DNA from: Bacillota bacterium
GTDB taxonomy: Bacteria > Bacillota > Clostridia > Lachnospirales > Bianqueaceae
DNA length: 64,000 bases
Direction: 5' to 3'
Assembly (NCBI GenBank): GCA_017441925.1
Contig: JAFRUE010000008.1
Span: forward strand, 1-64,000
Shown here: positions 9,173-17,721 of the stretch, piece by piece
Position numbering within the stretch: position 1 is the stretch's first letter
How the letters are laid out: every line of letters begins with the position of its first letter
Notes under the pieces: generated by a model
Told to the model about the DNA's origin: nothing
The model's input: only the letters and a program-made list of their open reading frames with translations
Databases searched by the model: none
Position numbers and translations under genes: made by a program

Positions 9173-9213
9173 AAAAAAGACCGCTCTCCGGGTCACCCGG
9201 AGGGCGGTCTTTT
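9173..9213. terminator. Bidirectional terminator between convergent genes
   Basis: Long near-perfect hairpin, AAAGACCGC...TCTCCGGG / CCCGGAG...GGCGGTCTTT, with A tract before and T tract after. It serves the minus-strand lipoprotein gene at 9236 and backs up the plus-strand terminator at 9117. Confidence 0.88.
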
Positions 9214-9235
9214 GATGCGGTAGCAAACTGAAGCG

Positions 9236-9988
9236 TTACGGCGTAAACTCAACTTGTTCTACGACGATCTCGAATCCTTTGTTTGAGAAGAGTGCCTTAA
9301 CGTCATCTGCGGACGCGGATCCCGGAAGCTCAGCAAAAAGGGGAATTGCAGTAGCGGAAACCGTGGAATCATCACCCTGGAAGAATGTGATCAGAACAGG
9401 ATGCGCGTTTTCAAAGACATAGACGAAGATTGTGTTTTCGGTCAGATCATATGAAACAAAAGTCTTAGCGGCTGTACAAATACTTGCTGCCGCGATAGCG
9501 GCGGAACCGTATGCATTGTTGATCATTGAGGATACGGTCAGGATCATACGCCCCTGCATGTACTCTTTCAACGGATCGGAAAGGGACGCGCCTCCGCCGG
9601 AGGAAGCGATTGCCGCATCAAGATAAGCGGCGAGATTCGGAACAGTGACTTTATAAACAGCCTGCGGGGCCGAATAATCGCCTTCGGCGAGCTTGGCGAT
9701 CTCTTCGGAAACCGCCGGCGAGCTGCCCATGTAGACCGAGACATATACATTGTCTGTGACCATGTCCGAGATCAATTCGATCAGATCCATCCCATGCTCT
9801 GCAAGAGATTTGCTTGGAAGAGGCTGTGCTGGAGGTGGGACAGCACCAGGGGTAGTCGAGTCAGCGGGTACAATAGGAGCAGCGGACGAAGCATCAGCAG
9901 CGCCGCCGGAGCCGCTGCAGGCCGAGAGGAACATGGCCGCAGCAAGGATCAGGCACAGAAGGGCAGCAGTTATTTTTTTGCCGGTCAT
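9236..9988 (-). CDS. Lipoprotein of unknown function
   Basis: A 250-residue secreted lipoprotein. The signal peptide (1-23) ends in FLSAC with Cys24 as the lipidation site. A Ser/Ala/Pro-rich linker follows (about 25-60), then a soluble domain without motifs I recognise. The start follows a GAGGAGG ribosome site that overlaps the stop region of the upstream GH2 gene by spacing (12 bases apart), so it is the last gene of the minus-strand run. Function cannot be named; the alanine-rich helices and hydrophobic C-terminal part resemble DUF4358-type lipoproteins only loosely. Confidence 0.8.
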   Translation of the reverse strand: MTGKKITAALLCLILAAAMFLSACSGSGGAADASSAAPIVPADSTTPGAVPPPAQPLPSKSLAEHGMDLIELISDMVTDNVYVSVYMGSSPAVSEEIAKLAEGDYSAPQAVYKVTVPNLAAYLDAAIASSGGGASLSDPLKEYMQGRMILTVSSMINNAYGSAAIAAASICTAAKTFVSYDLTENTIFVYVFENAHPVLITFFQGDDSTVSATAIPLFAELPGSASADDVKALFSNKGFEIVVEQVEFTP

Positions 9989-10000
9989 TCAGGAGCCTCC

Positions 10001-11713
10001 TCACTTGGTCAGCTCATGATAGAGCTTTTTGACAGTGTAGTAGGCGAGTTTTGGACGACGGTATTCGTCCACGATACCCTTGTTGTTCATCTGACGGGGA
10101 CGCATCATCGCCCAGCTGCGGGTCACACGGACATCGCAGAACTGCCAGATGAAGATTCCGCTGACCGCGGGATTATTCAGGACGGCGGGGATCTGCTTCG
10201 ACAGGACTTCTGCCTGATTGTCTTCTGTCCATTTATCCATGTTCGGATTGCGGTATCCGTAGATGCCGCCGGCACCGATCTCCGTGATCAGGAAAGGCTT
10301 GCCGGCCCCGGGCGTTGTCTGTATCCAGTCGAGCAGCTTCTGCAGCTGCACCTCAGGGGATTCCATGCCTTGGAAATCATACCAGCCCGGATAGATGTTA
10401 AAGGATACGATGTCCGGCAGATCCAGGCAGATGTCATTGAAGTGCTTGCAGCTTGCAAACGACGTCGGACGGCTGTGATCCAGCGATTTGAGCAGCGCGA
10501 ACTGCTTCTCATAGCAGCCGCGGCCGTATTCGGTCTCGCTCGCACACTCGTTCAGCAAGCCCCAGATGATGATGGACGGATGATTGTAATCATCACGGAT
10601 CATCTCACGGATCACGTTCTCACACTGGTCTTCAAAATGCGGATTGCGCATCTTGTCCTCGCGGAAACCGCGCGCATGGTTCTCCTCCCAGACCATGATG
10701 CCTTTTTCATCACAGAGGTCCAGGAAAAGCGGGTCCTGCGGATAATGGGATGTGCGGACCGCGTTCGCGCCTGTATCCAGGAACAGGTTCAGGTCAGAGT
10801 CCATGATCTGCGGCGGGATCGCGCAGCCAAATGCCGGATGATATTCGTGGCGGTTGAATCCGCGGATCTGCAGCTCTTTGCCGTTGTAGAGGATCTTGCT
10901 GCCCTTGACCTCGATCGTGCGGAAGCCAACACGTTCTACACGGTCGTCATAGATAGAAGAATAAGACTCTGCATCCGCGTCTTCGGGGATCTCATCCGGA
11001 TCCGGATCACAGATATAGACCGCGACTTCATACAGCTTCGGATGGTCAGGAGAATAGGTCTCGGCACCAGCGGCAGCGACTTTCCTGCAGATCGTGACGG
11101 ACGCGCCGGCCGCAAGCTCCTGCGGCTCACTGATCCTTGTCGTTTCATCGAGGAAATCCGCCTCGGCTTCCAGATAGAATTCCTGAGGATCTTCCGATAC
11201 GTTGCGGATCACGGCCTCGATCTCAAGCGCCCAGGCGTCGTTCTCGCGGACCGGTGTCAGATGCAGGCTCTGCACGTACAGGCTGTCGAGCTCTTCCATA
11301 TAGCAGGCACGCGTGATGCCGCCAAAGGTGTAATAATCGTTCTCGGTGTGCAGTGCGGATTCTTCGTTGAATTCATTGGAAACATGCACGGACAGGCGGT
11401 GAATGCCCGGCTCAAGCCCTGTCGCGATGGCTTCGAACGCTGTGAAAGCGTTGTAATGGTGCGCCAGCAGCTGATCGTCCAGATAGACGTCGGCGGTATG
11501 GCTTACGCCTTCAAAGACAAATCTGGTCTCTTCTGTGCAGAGCACGTCGCGGGAATAGACAGCCTTGCCGCGATAGCTTTCGTAGCCGGGATAGGTCTCC
11601 CATGCGCTCGGAACATAGACCTGGATCGGTTCGCGGCCTTCCGCCTGGAAGGTCCACATACCGGAAAGTTCAGTCGGCTGATTTAAGGTATGGATAGGAA
11701 AACTTCTGAACAT
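10001..11713 (-). CDS. GH2 beta-glucuronidase (or beta-galacturonidase)
   Basis: A 570-residue glycoside hydrolase family 2 enzyme: jelly-roll sugar-binding domain (about 10-160), immunoglobulin-like domain (160-270) and TIM barrel (270-570). The acid/base is Glu389 in LLNECASE and the nucleophile Glu478 in LITEIGAGG. Asn543-x-Lys545 (MNNKGI) matches the N-x-K pair that in E. coli GusA contacts the substrate carboxylate, so a uronic acid substrate is likely. No signal peptide, so it acts in the cytoplasm on imported glucuronides. Length is near that of the compact bacterial GUS enzymes. It sits between a HAD phosphatase gene and a lipoprotein gene. Confidence 0.88.
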   Translation of the reverse strand: MFRSFPIHTLNQPTELSGMWTFQAEGREPIQVYVPSAWETYPGYESYRGKAVYSRDVLCTEETRFVFEGVSHTADVYLDDQLLAHHYNAFTAFEAIATGLEPGIHRLSVHVSNEFNEESALHTENDYYTFGGITRACYMEELDSLYVQSLHLTPVRENDAWALEIEAVIRNVSEDPQEFYLEAEADFLDETTRISEPQELAAGASVTICRKVAAAGAETYSPDHPKLYEVAVYICDPDPDEIPEDADAESYSSIYDDRVERVGFRTIEVKGSKILYNGKELQIRGFNRHEYHPAFGCAIPPQIMDSDLNLFLDTGANAVRTSHYPQDPLFLDLCDEKGIMVWEENHARGFREDKMRNPHFEDQCENVIREMIRDDYNHPSIIIWGLLNECASETEYGRGCYEKQFALLKSLDHSRPTSFASCKHFNDICLDLPDIVSFNIYPGWYDFQGMESPEVQLQKLLDWIQTTPGAGKPFLITEIGAGGIYGYRNPNMDKWTEDNQAEVLSKQIPAVLNNPAVSGIFIWQFCDVRVTRSWAMMRPRQMNNKGIVDEYRRPKLAYYTVKKLYHELTK

Positions 11714-11745
11714 AATGCCAATTCCTTTCTTAATGATTTTACAGA

Positions 11746-12342
11746 TCAGAGCATAGCTGCCAGAATCCGGTCGGTCTCTGCGCGGGAACGATGCACGATC
11801 CCCTGCATGCCGAGCGCTTTTGCCGCGGCAATGTTATCCGGATTGTCGTCGATCATGACGCATTCTTCCGGAACCAGACCGTAGCGGTCCAAAAGCGCCT
11901 TATAGATCCCGGCCTCCGGCTTGATGATCTGCACTTCGTAGCTGATCAGGGCTCCGTCGACCACGTCAAGAAAAGCAAACGGCGGCGTGGCATTCTCATA
12001 GGAGAGGCGGGAATAGTTGCTGAGCAGATAAATGCGGAGGCCTTTGGCACGATAGCCGGCCAGCCATTCCTTTGCGAAGGGATATTCGCGGCAATTTTCG
12101 CCGACGCGGGTGAAATACTGCCGGATCTCGGTTTCATATTCAGGCGCGAGCGCAGCGCAGCGGCGGATGATTTCTTCATTAGGCAGCAGGCTTCGGTCGA
12201 ATTCATTCCACCAGGGACCCTGGACGGTCGCTTTGGCGATCCGTTCAAACATCTCGCCGGTGTAACCCATCTCGTGCATTAGGTCCTTCCAGCGGAAATC
12301 CACCAGGACCATTCCGATGTCAAAAACAAGATTCTTAATCAT
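11746..12342 (-). CDS. HAD-family phosphatase (YihX-like)
   Basis: A 198-residue HAD hydrolase. Motif I is FDIGMVLVDF with Asp8 as the nucleophile; the second Asp of the usual DxD is Gly, as is common in the FDIGGV/FDLGNV branch that includes sugar-phosphate phosphatases and epoxide-hydrolase N-domains. Motif II is LLSNYS, the motif III lysine lies in IIKPE, and motif IV is CVMIDDNPDN. A helical cap is inserted after motif I. It is 32 bases upstream of the GH2 gene in the same direction. Hydrolysis of a sugar phosphate is plausible but not shown. Confidence 0.87.
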   Translation of the reverse strand: MIKNLVFDIGMVLVDFRWKDLMHEMGYTGEMFERIAKATVQGPWWNEFDRSLLPNEEIIRRCAALAPEYETEIRQYFTRVGENCREYPFAKEWLAGYRAKGLRIYLLSNYSRLSYENATPPFAFLDVVDGALISYEVQIIKPEAGIYKALLDRYGLVPEECVMIDDNPDNIAAAKALGMQGIVHRSRAETDRILAAML

Positions 12343-12366
12343 AGCGGATACTTAGGCCGGATAGCC

Positions 12367-13446
12367 TTACAGCCCGGGGACAGCCGTGATGCCGATGCCG
12401 GGCGTCTGGTTCATGTGGATCACCGGGCCCGCATAGTCCGGTCCGCCGGTATACGGATCGATCCGGCAGAGCCCCGGCCCGTCAAGATCCGCGCGTGTGA
12501 TGACGGATCGTGCCGCGGCCAGATGCGCTCCCGCGCTGACGGCGAGTTTGCTCTCCAGCATGCATCCCATCATGCATCTGACGTTGTAGATCTCTGCGAT
12601 CGAGCAGATTTTAAGCGCTTCGTAGATGCCGCCCGTTTTCATCAGCTTGATGTTCACAAGGTCGGCCGCGCGCATACGGATCACATTGATCGCGTCTTCT
12701 GCGGAGAAAATCGACTCATCCGCGAGGATCGGAGTATAGGTGTTCTGTGTTACCATCTGCATGCCGGCAAGATCGTGTGCTTTGACCGGCTGCTCGACAA
12801 GGTCGATGCCGATCTCAAGATCCTCGAGACGGCGGATGATGCGGACTGCGTCCTTTGGCTCCCAGCCCTGATTCGCGTCGACACGGATCAGTACGTCAGG
12901 ACCGACGGCTTCGCGGATCGCCTGAATGCGGCCGATATCCGCAAGTCCTTCTTTGCCGACCTTGACTTTGAGGATGCGGTAACCCTCGCTGACGGCCTTG
13001 ATGCTGTCCGAGACCATCTTTTCAACGGTATCGACACTGATCGTCAGATCCGTCTCCACGGTATCGGAGGAGCCGCCAAGCACCTTATAGAGCGGCTGTC
13101 CGAGTGCCTTGGCATACAGATCATAGACCGCCATATCAACGCAGGCCTTCGCAGAAGTATTCTTCAGGATCGAAGCGTGCAGGCGGGTCATGATGGTGTC
13201 AAGCTCCAGAATATCGATCCCGACGATCGACGGCACGATAAAATCGCGGATCGCGGTCACGATCGAGCCCTTGGTGTCGCCGGTGATAACGGCGGTCGGA
13301 GGCGCTTCACCGTAACCGACCGCATCCGTATCCGTCGTCAGTGCGATCACGATATCGTTCACTTCATCGACACTGCGCAGAGCGGTTTTGAACGGAGTGA
13401 CCAGCGGAATGTGGACTTCTCCGATCCGGACTCCTGTGATTTTCAT
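12367..13446 (-). CDS. Enolase-superfamily dipeptide epimerase (L-Ala-D/L-Glu type)
   Basis: A 359-residue member of the muconate lactonizing subgroup of the enolase superfamily. The catalytic lysine pair is Lys160/Lys162 (LKVKVG); metal ligands are Asp190 (RVDANQ), Glu218 (VEQP) and Asp243 (LADES); the opposite-face base is Lys267 (NIKLMK). The motif DLDGP near residue 322 is typical of L-Ala-D/L-Glu epimerases (YkfB group) and related dipeptide epimerases. These enzymes recycle murein peptides. An NlpC/P60 peptidase and oligopeptide transporter genes, the usual YkfC/YkfD partners, lie 49 kb away at the end of this window. The exact dipeptide specificity is inferred. Confidence 0.87.
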   Translation of the reverse strand: MKITGVRIGEVHIPLVTPFKTALRSVDEVNDIVIALTTDTDAVGYGEAPPTAVITGDTKGSIVTAIRDFIVPSIVGIDILELDTIMTRLHASILKNTSAKACVDMAVYDLYAKALGQPLYKVLGGSSDTVETDLTISVDTVEKMVSDSIKAVSEGYRILKVKVGKEGLADIGRIQAIREAVGPDVLIRVDANQGWEPKDAVRIIRRLEDLEIGIDLVEQPVKAHDLAGMQMVTQNTYTPILADESIFSAEDAINVIRMRAADLVNIKLMKTGGIYEALKICSIAEIYNVRCMMGCMLESKLAVSAGAHLAAARSVITRADLDGPGLCRIDPYTGGPDYAGPVIHMNQTPGIGITAVPGL

Positions 13447-13492
13447 AAGGTTTCAGCACCTCCTGTAAGAAATATCCTGATGGCGGCAGATA

Positions 13493-14671
13493 TTAATGGT
13501 GGAACAGGCGCAGTCCGGTGAAGGACATGACCATGTCGTGGCGGTCGCAGGCTGCGATGACATCGTCGTCACGGACAGAACCGCCCGGCTCTGCGACGTA
13601 CTTGACACCGCTCTTGAAAGCGCGCTCGATATTATCACCGAACGGGAAGAAAGCGTCAGAACCCAGCGCGACGTCCTTCTGCTGCGCGATCCAGGCTTTT
13701 TTCTCCTCGGCGGTGAAGACCGGCGGCTTCTCGGTGAACGTGTTCTCCCAGACGCCGTCCGCGAGGAGGTCCATATACTCGTCGCCGATATACAGGTCGA
13801 TCGCGTTGTCACGGTCCGGACGGGACAGATCATCGCGGAAAGGCAGATTCAGGACCTGTGGGGACTGGCGCAGCCACCAGTTGTCAGCTTTCTGGCCGGC
13901 GAGGCGCGTGCAGTGGATGCGGGACTGCTGTCCGGCGCCGATACCGATCGCCTGGCCGTCCTTGACATAGCAGACAGAGTTGGACTGCGTGTATTTGAGT
14001 ACGATCATGGAGATCGCAAGGTCGAGCATGGCTTCTTCCGGGATCTCTTTGTTCCTGGTTACGATATTCTGGAAGAATTTGTCATCGATATTGAGCTCGT
14101 TGCGTCCCTGCTCAAACGTGATGCCGAAAACCTCGCGGCGCTCGAGCGGCTTGGGGACGTAATCCGGGTCGATCTGCAGGACGCAGTAGGCGCTGCCCTT
14201 CTTGGCCTGGAGCATCTCCAGTGCCTTGGGCTCGTATCCGGGAGCGATGACGCCGTCGGAAACTTCACGGCGGATCAGTCTCGCGGTCGCGACGTCACAG
14301 ACATCGGACAGAGCGATAAAGTCGCCGAAAGAGGACATGCGGTCGGCGCCGCGGGCCCTTGCGTAGGCAGAGGAGAGGGGTGTGAACTTTTTCACATCGT
14401 CGACCCAGTAGATCTTCTTCAGCGTGTCGGACAGAGGACGTCCGATCGCGGCGCCTGCAGGAGAAACGTGCTTGAAGGACGTCGCTGCGGGCAGGCCGCT
14501 GACGGCCTTGAGCTGCGATACGAGCTGCCAGCCGTTCATGGCGTCGAGCAGGTTGATGTAGCCGGGGCGTCCGGACAGGACGGTGATCGGCAGATCGCTG
14601 CCGTCTTCCATATAGATGCGGGCCGGTTTCTGGTTCGGATTGGTGCCGTACTTAAGCTGCATTTCGTTCAT
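13493..14671 (-). CDS. Stand-alone AICAR formyltransferase (PurH-type domain)
   Basis: A 392-residue protein equal to the C-terminal transformylase half of bifunctional PurH. It transfers a formyl group from 10-formyl-THF to AICAR in purine synthesis. Recognisable blocks are KYGTNPNQ at the N-terminus, SFKHVSPAGAA (the catalytic Lys-His pair), YTQSNSVCYV, and GSDAFFPFGDNIERA near the end. The N-terminal IMP cyclohydrolase domain of PurH is absent; the next gene upstream, 13 bases away, encodes a separate PurO-type cyclohydrolase that takes that role. Ribosome site AAGGAGAAA. Confidence 0.92.
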   Translation of the reverse strand: MNEMQLKYGTNPNQKPARIYMEDGSDLPITVLSGRPGYINLLDAMNGWQLVSQLKAVSGLPAATSFKHVSPAGAAIGRPLSDTLKKIYWVDDVKKFTPLSSAYARARGADRMSSFGDFIALSDVCDVATARLIRREVSDGVIAPGYEPKALEMLQAKKGSAYCVLQIDPDYVPKPLERREVFGITFEQGRNELNIDDKFFQNIVTRNKEIPEEAMLDLAISMIVLKYTQSNSVCYVKDGQAIGIGAGQQSRIHCTRLAGQKADNWWLRQSPQVLNLPFRDDLSRPDRDNAIDLYIGDEYMDLLADGVWENTFTEKPPVFTAEEKKAWIAQQKDVALGSDAFFPFGDNIERAFKSGVKYVAEPGGSVRDDDVIAACDRHDMVMSFTGLRLFHH

Positions 14672-14684
14672 AGACGTTTTCTCC

Positions 14685-15401
14685 TTATTGATTTTTATTG
14701 ACGATGCGGGTCTCTGTCAATCCGGTCGCGATGTCGATCGTGCGGACGAACAGGGACACTTTGTTGTCTTCGTTCAGGCTGTTCCAGATAAGCTGCGTCA
14801 GCGCGTCGATGTCCGCCTGCGGAAGCTCGAGCAGAGTCGGCTCGCCCTCGAAGCTGGGCAGCGGATTCCCGTCCCCGGCATAAGTGTGGATGAAACGCGC
14901 CTCGCCTGCCTTCGGGTTTTCATATGTGAAGGTATAGCGCAGGCAGTTCGACGGATCGCCTTCGTCGGATTTAAGAATCGACATGGCGTAGGAATATTTC
15001 CCGCCGCGGACCTCGAGGATGCCGGAAATGCGGGGCGTATAATTCGGCGCATCGGGCTCAAATTCGCGGCCGCGCAGTGCCTGCTCAAAGGTCTTTCCTG
15101 CGGTCAGGCCTTCATAGATCGTGTCGGTCTGATCGCCGTTCGTTACGATGGTCGTATCGCCAAGGACGCGGACCGGCGCATAGATAATCAGACTCGGATC
15201 GGACATCAGGGAAGGATCGAAAGCCTCTGTGCGGATGCCTTCACCGTCGGTAACAAAAACGCGGTTGCGGCTGTTTACACTCCGCCCCATGATGAAATAT
15301 GCGGTAAAGGCTTTGGTACCGTCGGCTGTCCTGCCGATCATGATCCCTCTGCCCGGATAAGTATTGCCCTGCAATTCTGACTGGATCGACTGAATCTGCA
15401 T
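14685..15401 (-). CDS. IMP cyclohydrolase, PurO type
   Basis: A 238-residue protein of the IMP cyclohydrolase-like family (PF07826), first known as archaeal PurO, which closes FAICAR to IMP. The start at 15401 follows AAGGAGG by six bases; an upstream in-frame ATG at 15434 has no ribosome site and falls on the -10 box. Typical features are the early block GNTYPGRGIMIG, YFIMGRSVNSRNRVF, and a central stretch NYTPRISGI. It forms an operon with the stand-alone transformylase, so together they perform the two PurH reactions. No relation in sequence to the usual bacterial PurH N-domain. Confidence 0.87.
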   Translation of the reverse strand: MQIQSIQSELQGNTYPGRGIMIGRTADGTKAFTAYFIMGRSVNSRNRVFVTDGEGIRTEAFDPSLMSDPSLIIYAPVRVLGDTTIVTNGDQTDTIYEGLTAGKTFEQALRGREFEPDAPNYTPRISGILEVRGGKYSYAMSILKSDEGDPSNCLRYTFTYENPKAGEARFIHTYAGDGNPLPSFEGEPTLLELPQADIDALTQLIWNSLNEDNKVSLFVRTIDIATGLTETRIVNKNQ

Positions 15402-15433
15402 ACGTTTCCTCCTTATTTGTTGAATGCGGTACA

Positions 15434-15462
15434 ATCATAGCATATTTCACGAGGGTTTACAA
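15434..15462 (-). promoter_or_regulatory. Promoter of the purO-led operon
   Basis: On the minus strand: -35 TTGTAA (15457-15462), 17-bp spacer, -10 TATGAT (15434-15439), about 33 bases before the start codon. No PurR-like or riboswitch structure was recognised. Confidence 0.6.
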
Positions 15463-15897
15463 GGCAGAAATAAAATGTCCTGCCGCCGCTGTTTCTGCTT
15501 TTCAATTTACCGCCATATCCGTTTTTCTTTTCTTTTCCCTCATCCCAATTCGTGTCAGCAATTGCTTATTATTCTATGAAATTCTTCGGATTTCTGATAA
15601 TCCCGTATGAATTTTGTCAGCATTGTTCAGGTTTGCTTTGTAGAAAATACAAATGCTGACACGAAACAGGCAATCTGATGCATTAATTTGTATCAGAAAA
15701 AACTCTGAATTATAGGCTGCCGTTCAAAAAACTGACACACTGGAGGAAGATAACCGGCAGGGACAGTTCCGCAAAAGAAAAAAAAGAACAGATCAAGCGG
15801 CTCCTGCAGGCTTTTTCTCGGTTTCTGCAAGAATGCCGAAGATCTGTCCTTTTTTCTGCATATAAAATACACCTGCCATTGAATTGCAAGAATCAGA
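15463..15897. other. Gene-free AT-rich stretch with inverted and repeated TGTCAG motifs
   Basis: No credible coding region. It contains a nearly perfect 16-bp inverted repeat (15545-15560 and 15650-15665, one mismatch; core TTCGTGTCAGCA / TGCTGACACGAA) with 89 bases between the arms. Further copies of TGTCAGC or its complement lie at 15615-15621 and 15732-15738. Runs of A/T and a poly-A/G tract follow. It separates the purine operon from the nuclease-like gene, both read on the minus strand. It may be regulatory or the remains of an element. Confidence 0.5.
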
Positions 15898-16641
15898 TCA
15901 GAAAACACCACGCGCATGCAGCATCTGTTCGATCTCTACAAGGTCAATACGTTTGCCGTGCGTTTTACTGATCAGCAAATCTATGCCGTCGACGAAACCG
16001 TCGTAATGATACCGCATATATTTATTCTTCCAATCCTCTGTATAACCGGCTTCATTCAGCATTCCGAGGTGCTCATGATAGACAGTCCGGCCGTCTACGG
16101 TATACTTAAAGTCTGGATAAATATGCCATCCGCCGATGTACGCCCGCGGTGCATATTCGAAATGAATATGGCGTTTATGCAGCATTTCGACAATTGCAGC
16201 TTCGCCTGTTGAGCAGACGTAGATATTATTTGTATAATAAATATACTGATCCGCGTGACGGCGGTCGATAATGGCAAGTTTTGCTGCCAGGCGCCGGCGG
16301 TAGCCCGGCAAGCCCAGCGAAGCCTTGCGGATTCTTGTCAAAGCCGAACGGATCAGCTTTTTCTTTTTTAGAAGTTCAATCAGATTCGCATTCCTTTTCA
16401 AGGAAAGATATTTGTCCTGCCGCTTATGATTCATGCACGTTTGCATGCTGTAATAGACCCGGTCTCCGCGGCGCCGCACAGCAAGTGTCCCTCTCGGCAG
16501 AAAACGCAGTTCATACAGCAGTTTCGCATGCATCGTAACCAGGTCCTCGACCTCAAGCGACTCGATGACGACTTCCGGCTTTGGCACCAGCAGCTCGGGT
16601 ATTTCCAGATAAGGCGCAGAAAAAACATCGTAAAGATCCAT
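15898..16641 (-). CDS. Putative PD-(D/E)xK nuclease-like protein
   Basis: A 247-residue protein I cannot assign to a named family. The C-terminal half (about 150-245) reads like a PD-(D/E)xK nuclease core: a helix with a conserved Glu (GEAAIVEMLHKR), then YPDFKYTVDGRTVYHEHLG, in which PDF supplies the acidic residue and EHLG occupies the (D/E)xK strand, then a Tyr/Lys-rich helix. The same pattern ends many helicase-linked restriction-like nucleases. The basic N-terminal half (60-125) is helical and may bind nucleic acid. Ribosome site GGAGG is 8 bases upstream. It stands alone. The assignment rests on motif reading only. Confidence 0.6.
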   Translation of the reverse strand: MDLYDVFSAPYLEIPELLVPKPEVVIESLEVEDLVTMHAKLLYELRFLPRGTLAVRRRGDRVYYSMQTCMNHKRQDKYLSLKRNANLIELLKKKKLIRSALTRIRKASLGLPGYRRRLAAKLAIIDRRHADQYIYYTNNIYVCSTGEAAIVEMLHKRHIHFEYAPRAYIGGWHIYPDFKYTVDGRTVYHEHLGMLNEAGYTEDWKNKYMRYHYDGFVDGIDLLISKTHGKRIDLVEIEQMLHARGVF

Positions 16642-16733
16642 TCACCATTCCTCCGTAAAACATCTATACCCTTATTATGTTACGTTTTTTGAAAATGGCT
16701 GGCGAAATGCTGTTTTTCCTGAAAAAGAATATG

Positions 16734-16790
16734 TTGTTCTGTCAGAAAACTGTGCTATAATGACTATATTCATGGCGTTTTCTGACAGAT
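16734..16790 (+). promoter_or_regulatory. Promoter flanked by paired palindromic operators
   Basis: -35 TTGTTC (16734-16739), 16-bp spacer, -10 TATAAT (16756-16761). A perfect 13-bp inverted repeat flanks the -10: TCTGTCAGAAAAC at 16738-16750 and GTTTTCTGACAGA at 16777-16789. The left arm core TTCTGTCAGAA is itself almost palindromic, so two repressor dimers could bind about 39 bp apart. The downstream genes are the isomerase and oxidoreductase. Confidence 0.65.
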
Positions 16791-16896
16791 ATAGGCTGAA
16801 TCCGGCCGCAATGGATCATATTTAGCCGGATCAGACCTAAACAGGCAAAGATGGACAGAACTGAATTGAACGGACATACAAAAGGAGGAAGATCTT

Positions 16897-17721
16897 ATGA
16901 AAGTCGGGATCTGCGTACAGTTTCGTAAGGACCTGGATATGGCGGAGGAATTCCGCAAGGCCGCGGCAGAGGGATTCGATAACTGCCAGCTGCTTTCCTG
17001 GGATCCGGAGACATGGACCGATGAGAACGCGGCTCTGATCCTTCGCTGCGTGGAAGAGAGCGGTGTGCGGATCAGCGGATTCTGGTGCGGCTGGGAAGGC
17101 CCCAAAGTCTGGAATTCCTATGAGGGACAGGAGACGCTTGGACTGGTGCCTCCGGCATACCGCGAGATGCGGGTCCGCAACCTGTGCGACGGTGCGGATT
17201 TTGCGAAAAAAATCGGCGTCACGGATGTGATTACGCATATGGGCTTCATTCCGGAATATCCGAACGATCCGCGCTATAAGGGCTTCTGCGACGCGGTCCG
17301 GACGGTCGCGGAGCATTGCGCTTCCAACGGGCAGTGGCTGCTTTTTGAATCCGGGCAGGAGACGCCGACAACTATGCTGCGGAGCTTTGAGGACATCGGC
17401 TGCCCGAATCTCGGCGTGAATCTGGACACGGCGAACGTGATCCTGTACGGCCGGGCCAATCCTGTCGACGCGCTTGACGTTATCGGACGGTATGTCCGGA
17501 ATCTGCATATGAAGGATGGTCTGTATCCGGTAAACGGCCACGATCTGGGGCGGGAAGTCCCGATCGGGCAGGGCAAAGTCGATTTTGTGAAGCTGATCGC
17601 GCGGCTTGGCGAGCTTGGTTACGATGGACCGCTCACGATCGAGCGGGAGATCACGGGTCCGCAGCAGACAGCGGATATCCGTGCGGCAAAAAAATATCTG
17701 GAGGCGATCCTGAATGCTTAA
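16897..17721 (+). CDS. Xylose isomerase-like TIM-barrel sugar isomerase/epimerase
   Basis: A 274-residue AP-endonuclease-2 / xylose isomerase-like barrel. Likely metal ligands are the Glu in LLFESGQET (about 150), Asp in NLDTANV (about 184), His in NLHMKD (about 210) and Glu in TIEREI near the C-terminus. Such proteins interconvert ketoses or inosose-type cyclitols. The next gene, an oxidoreductase, overlaps it by 8 bases, a frequent pairing in catabolism of inositol-like or oxidised sugars. Ribosome site AGGAGG. Regulated by the operator-flanked promoter at 16734. Substrate unknown. Confidence 0.87.
   Translation: MKVGICVQFRKDLDMAEEFRKAAAEGFDNCQLLSWDPETWTDENAALILRCVEESGVRISGFWCGWEGPKVWNSYEGQETLGLVPPAYREMRVRNLCDGADFAKKIGVTDVITHMGFIPEYPNDPRYKGFCDAVRTVAEHCASNGQWLLFESGQETPTTMLRSFEDIGCPNLGVNLDTANVILYGRANPVDALDVIGRYVRNLHMKDGLYPVNGHDLGREVPIGQGKVDFVKLIARLGELGYDGPLTIEREITGPQQTADIRAAKKYLEAILNA

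Noticed and set aside
9794-11686. 630-codon plus-strand frame
   Set aside because: Antisense to the GH2 gene, with no ribosome site and a composition (Arg, His, Asp rich) typical of reverse-strand reading of GC-biased codons.
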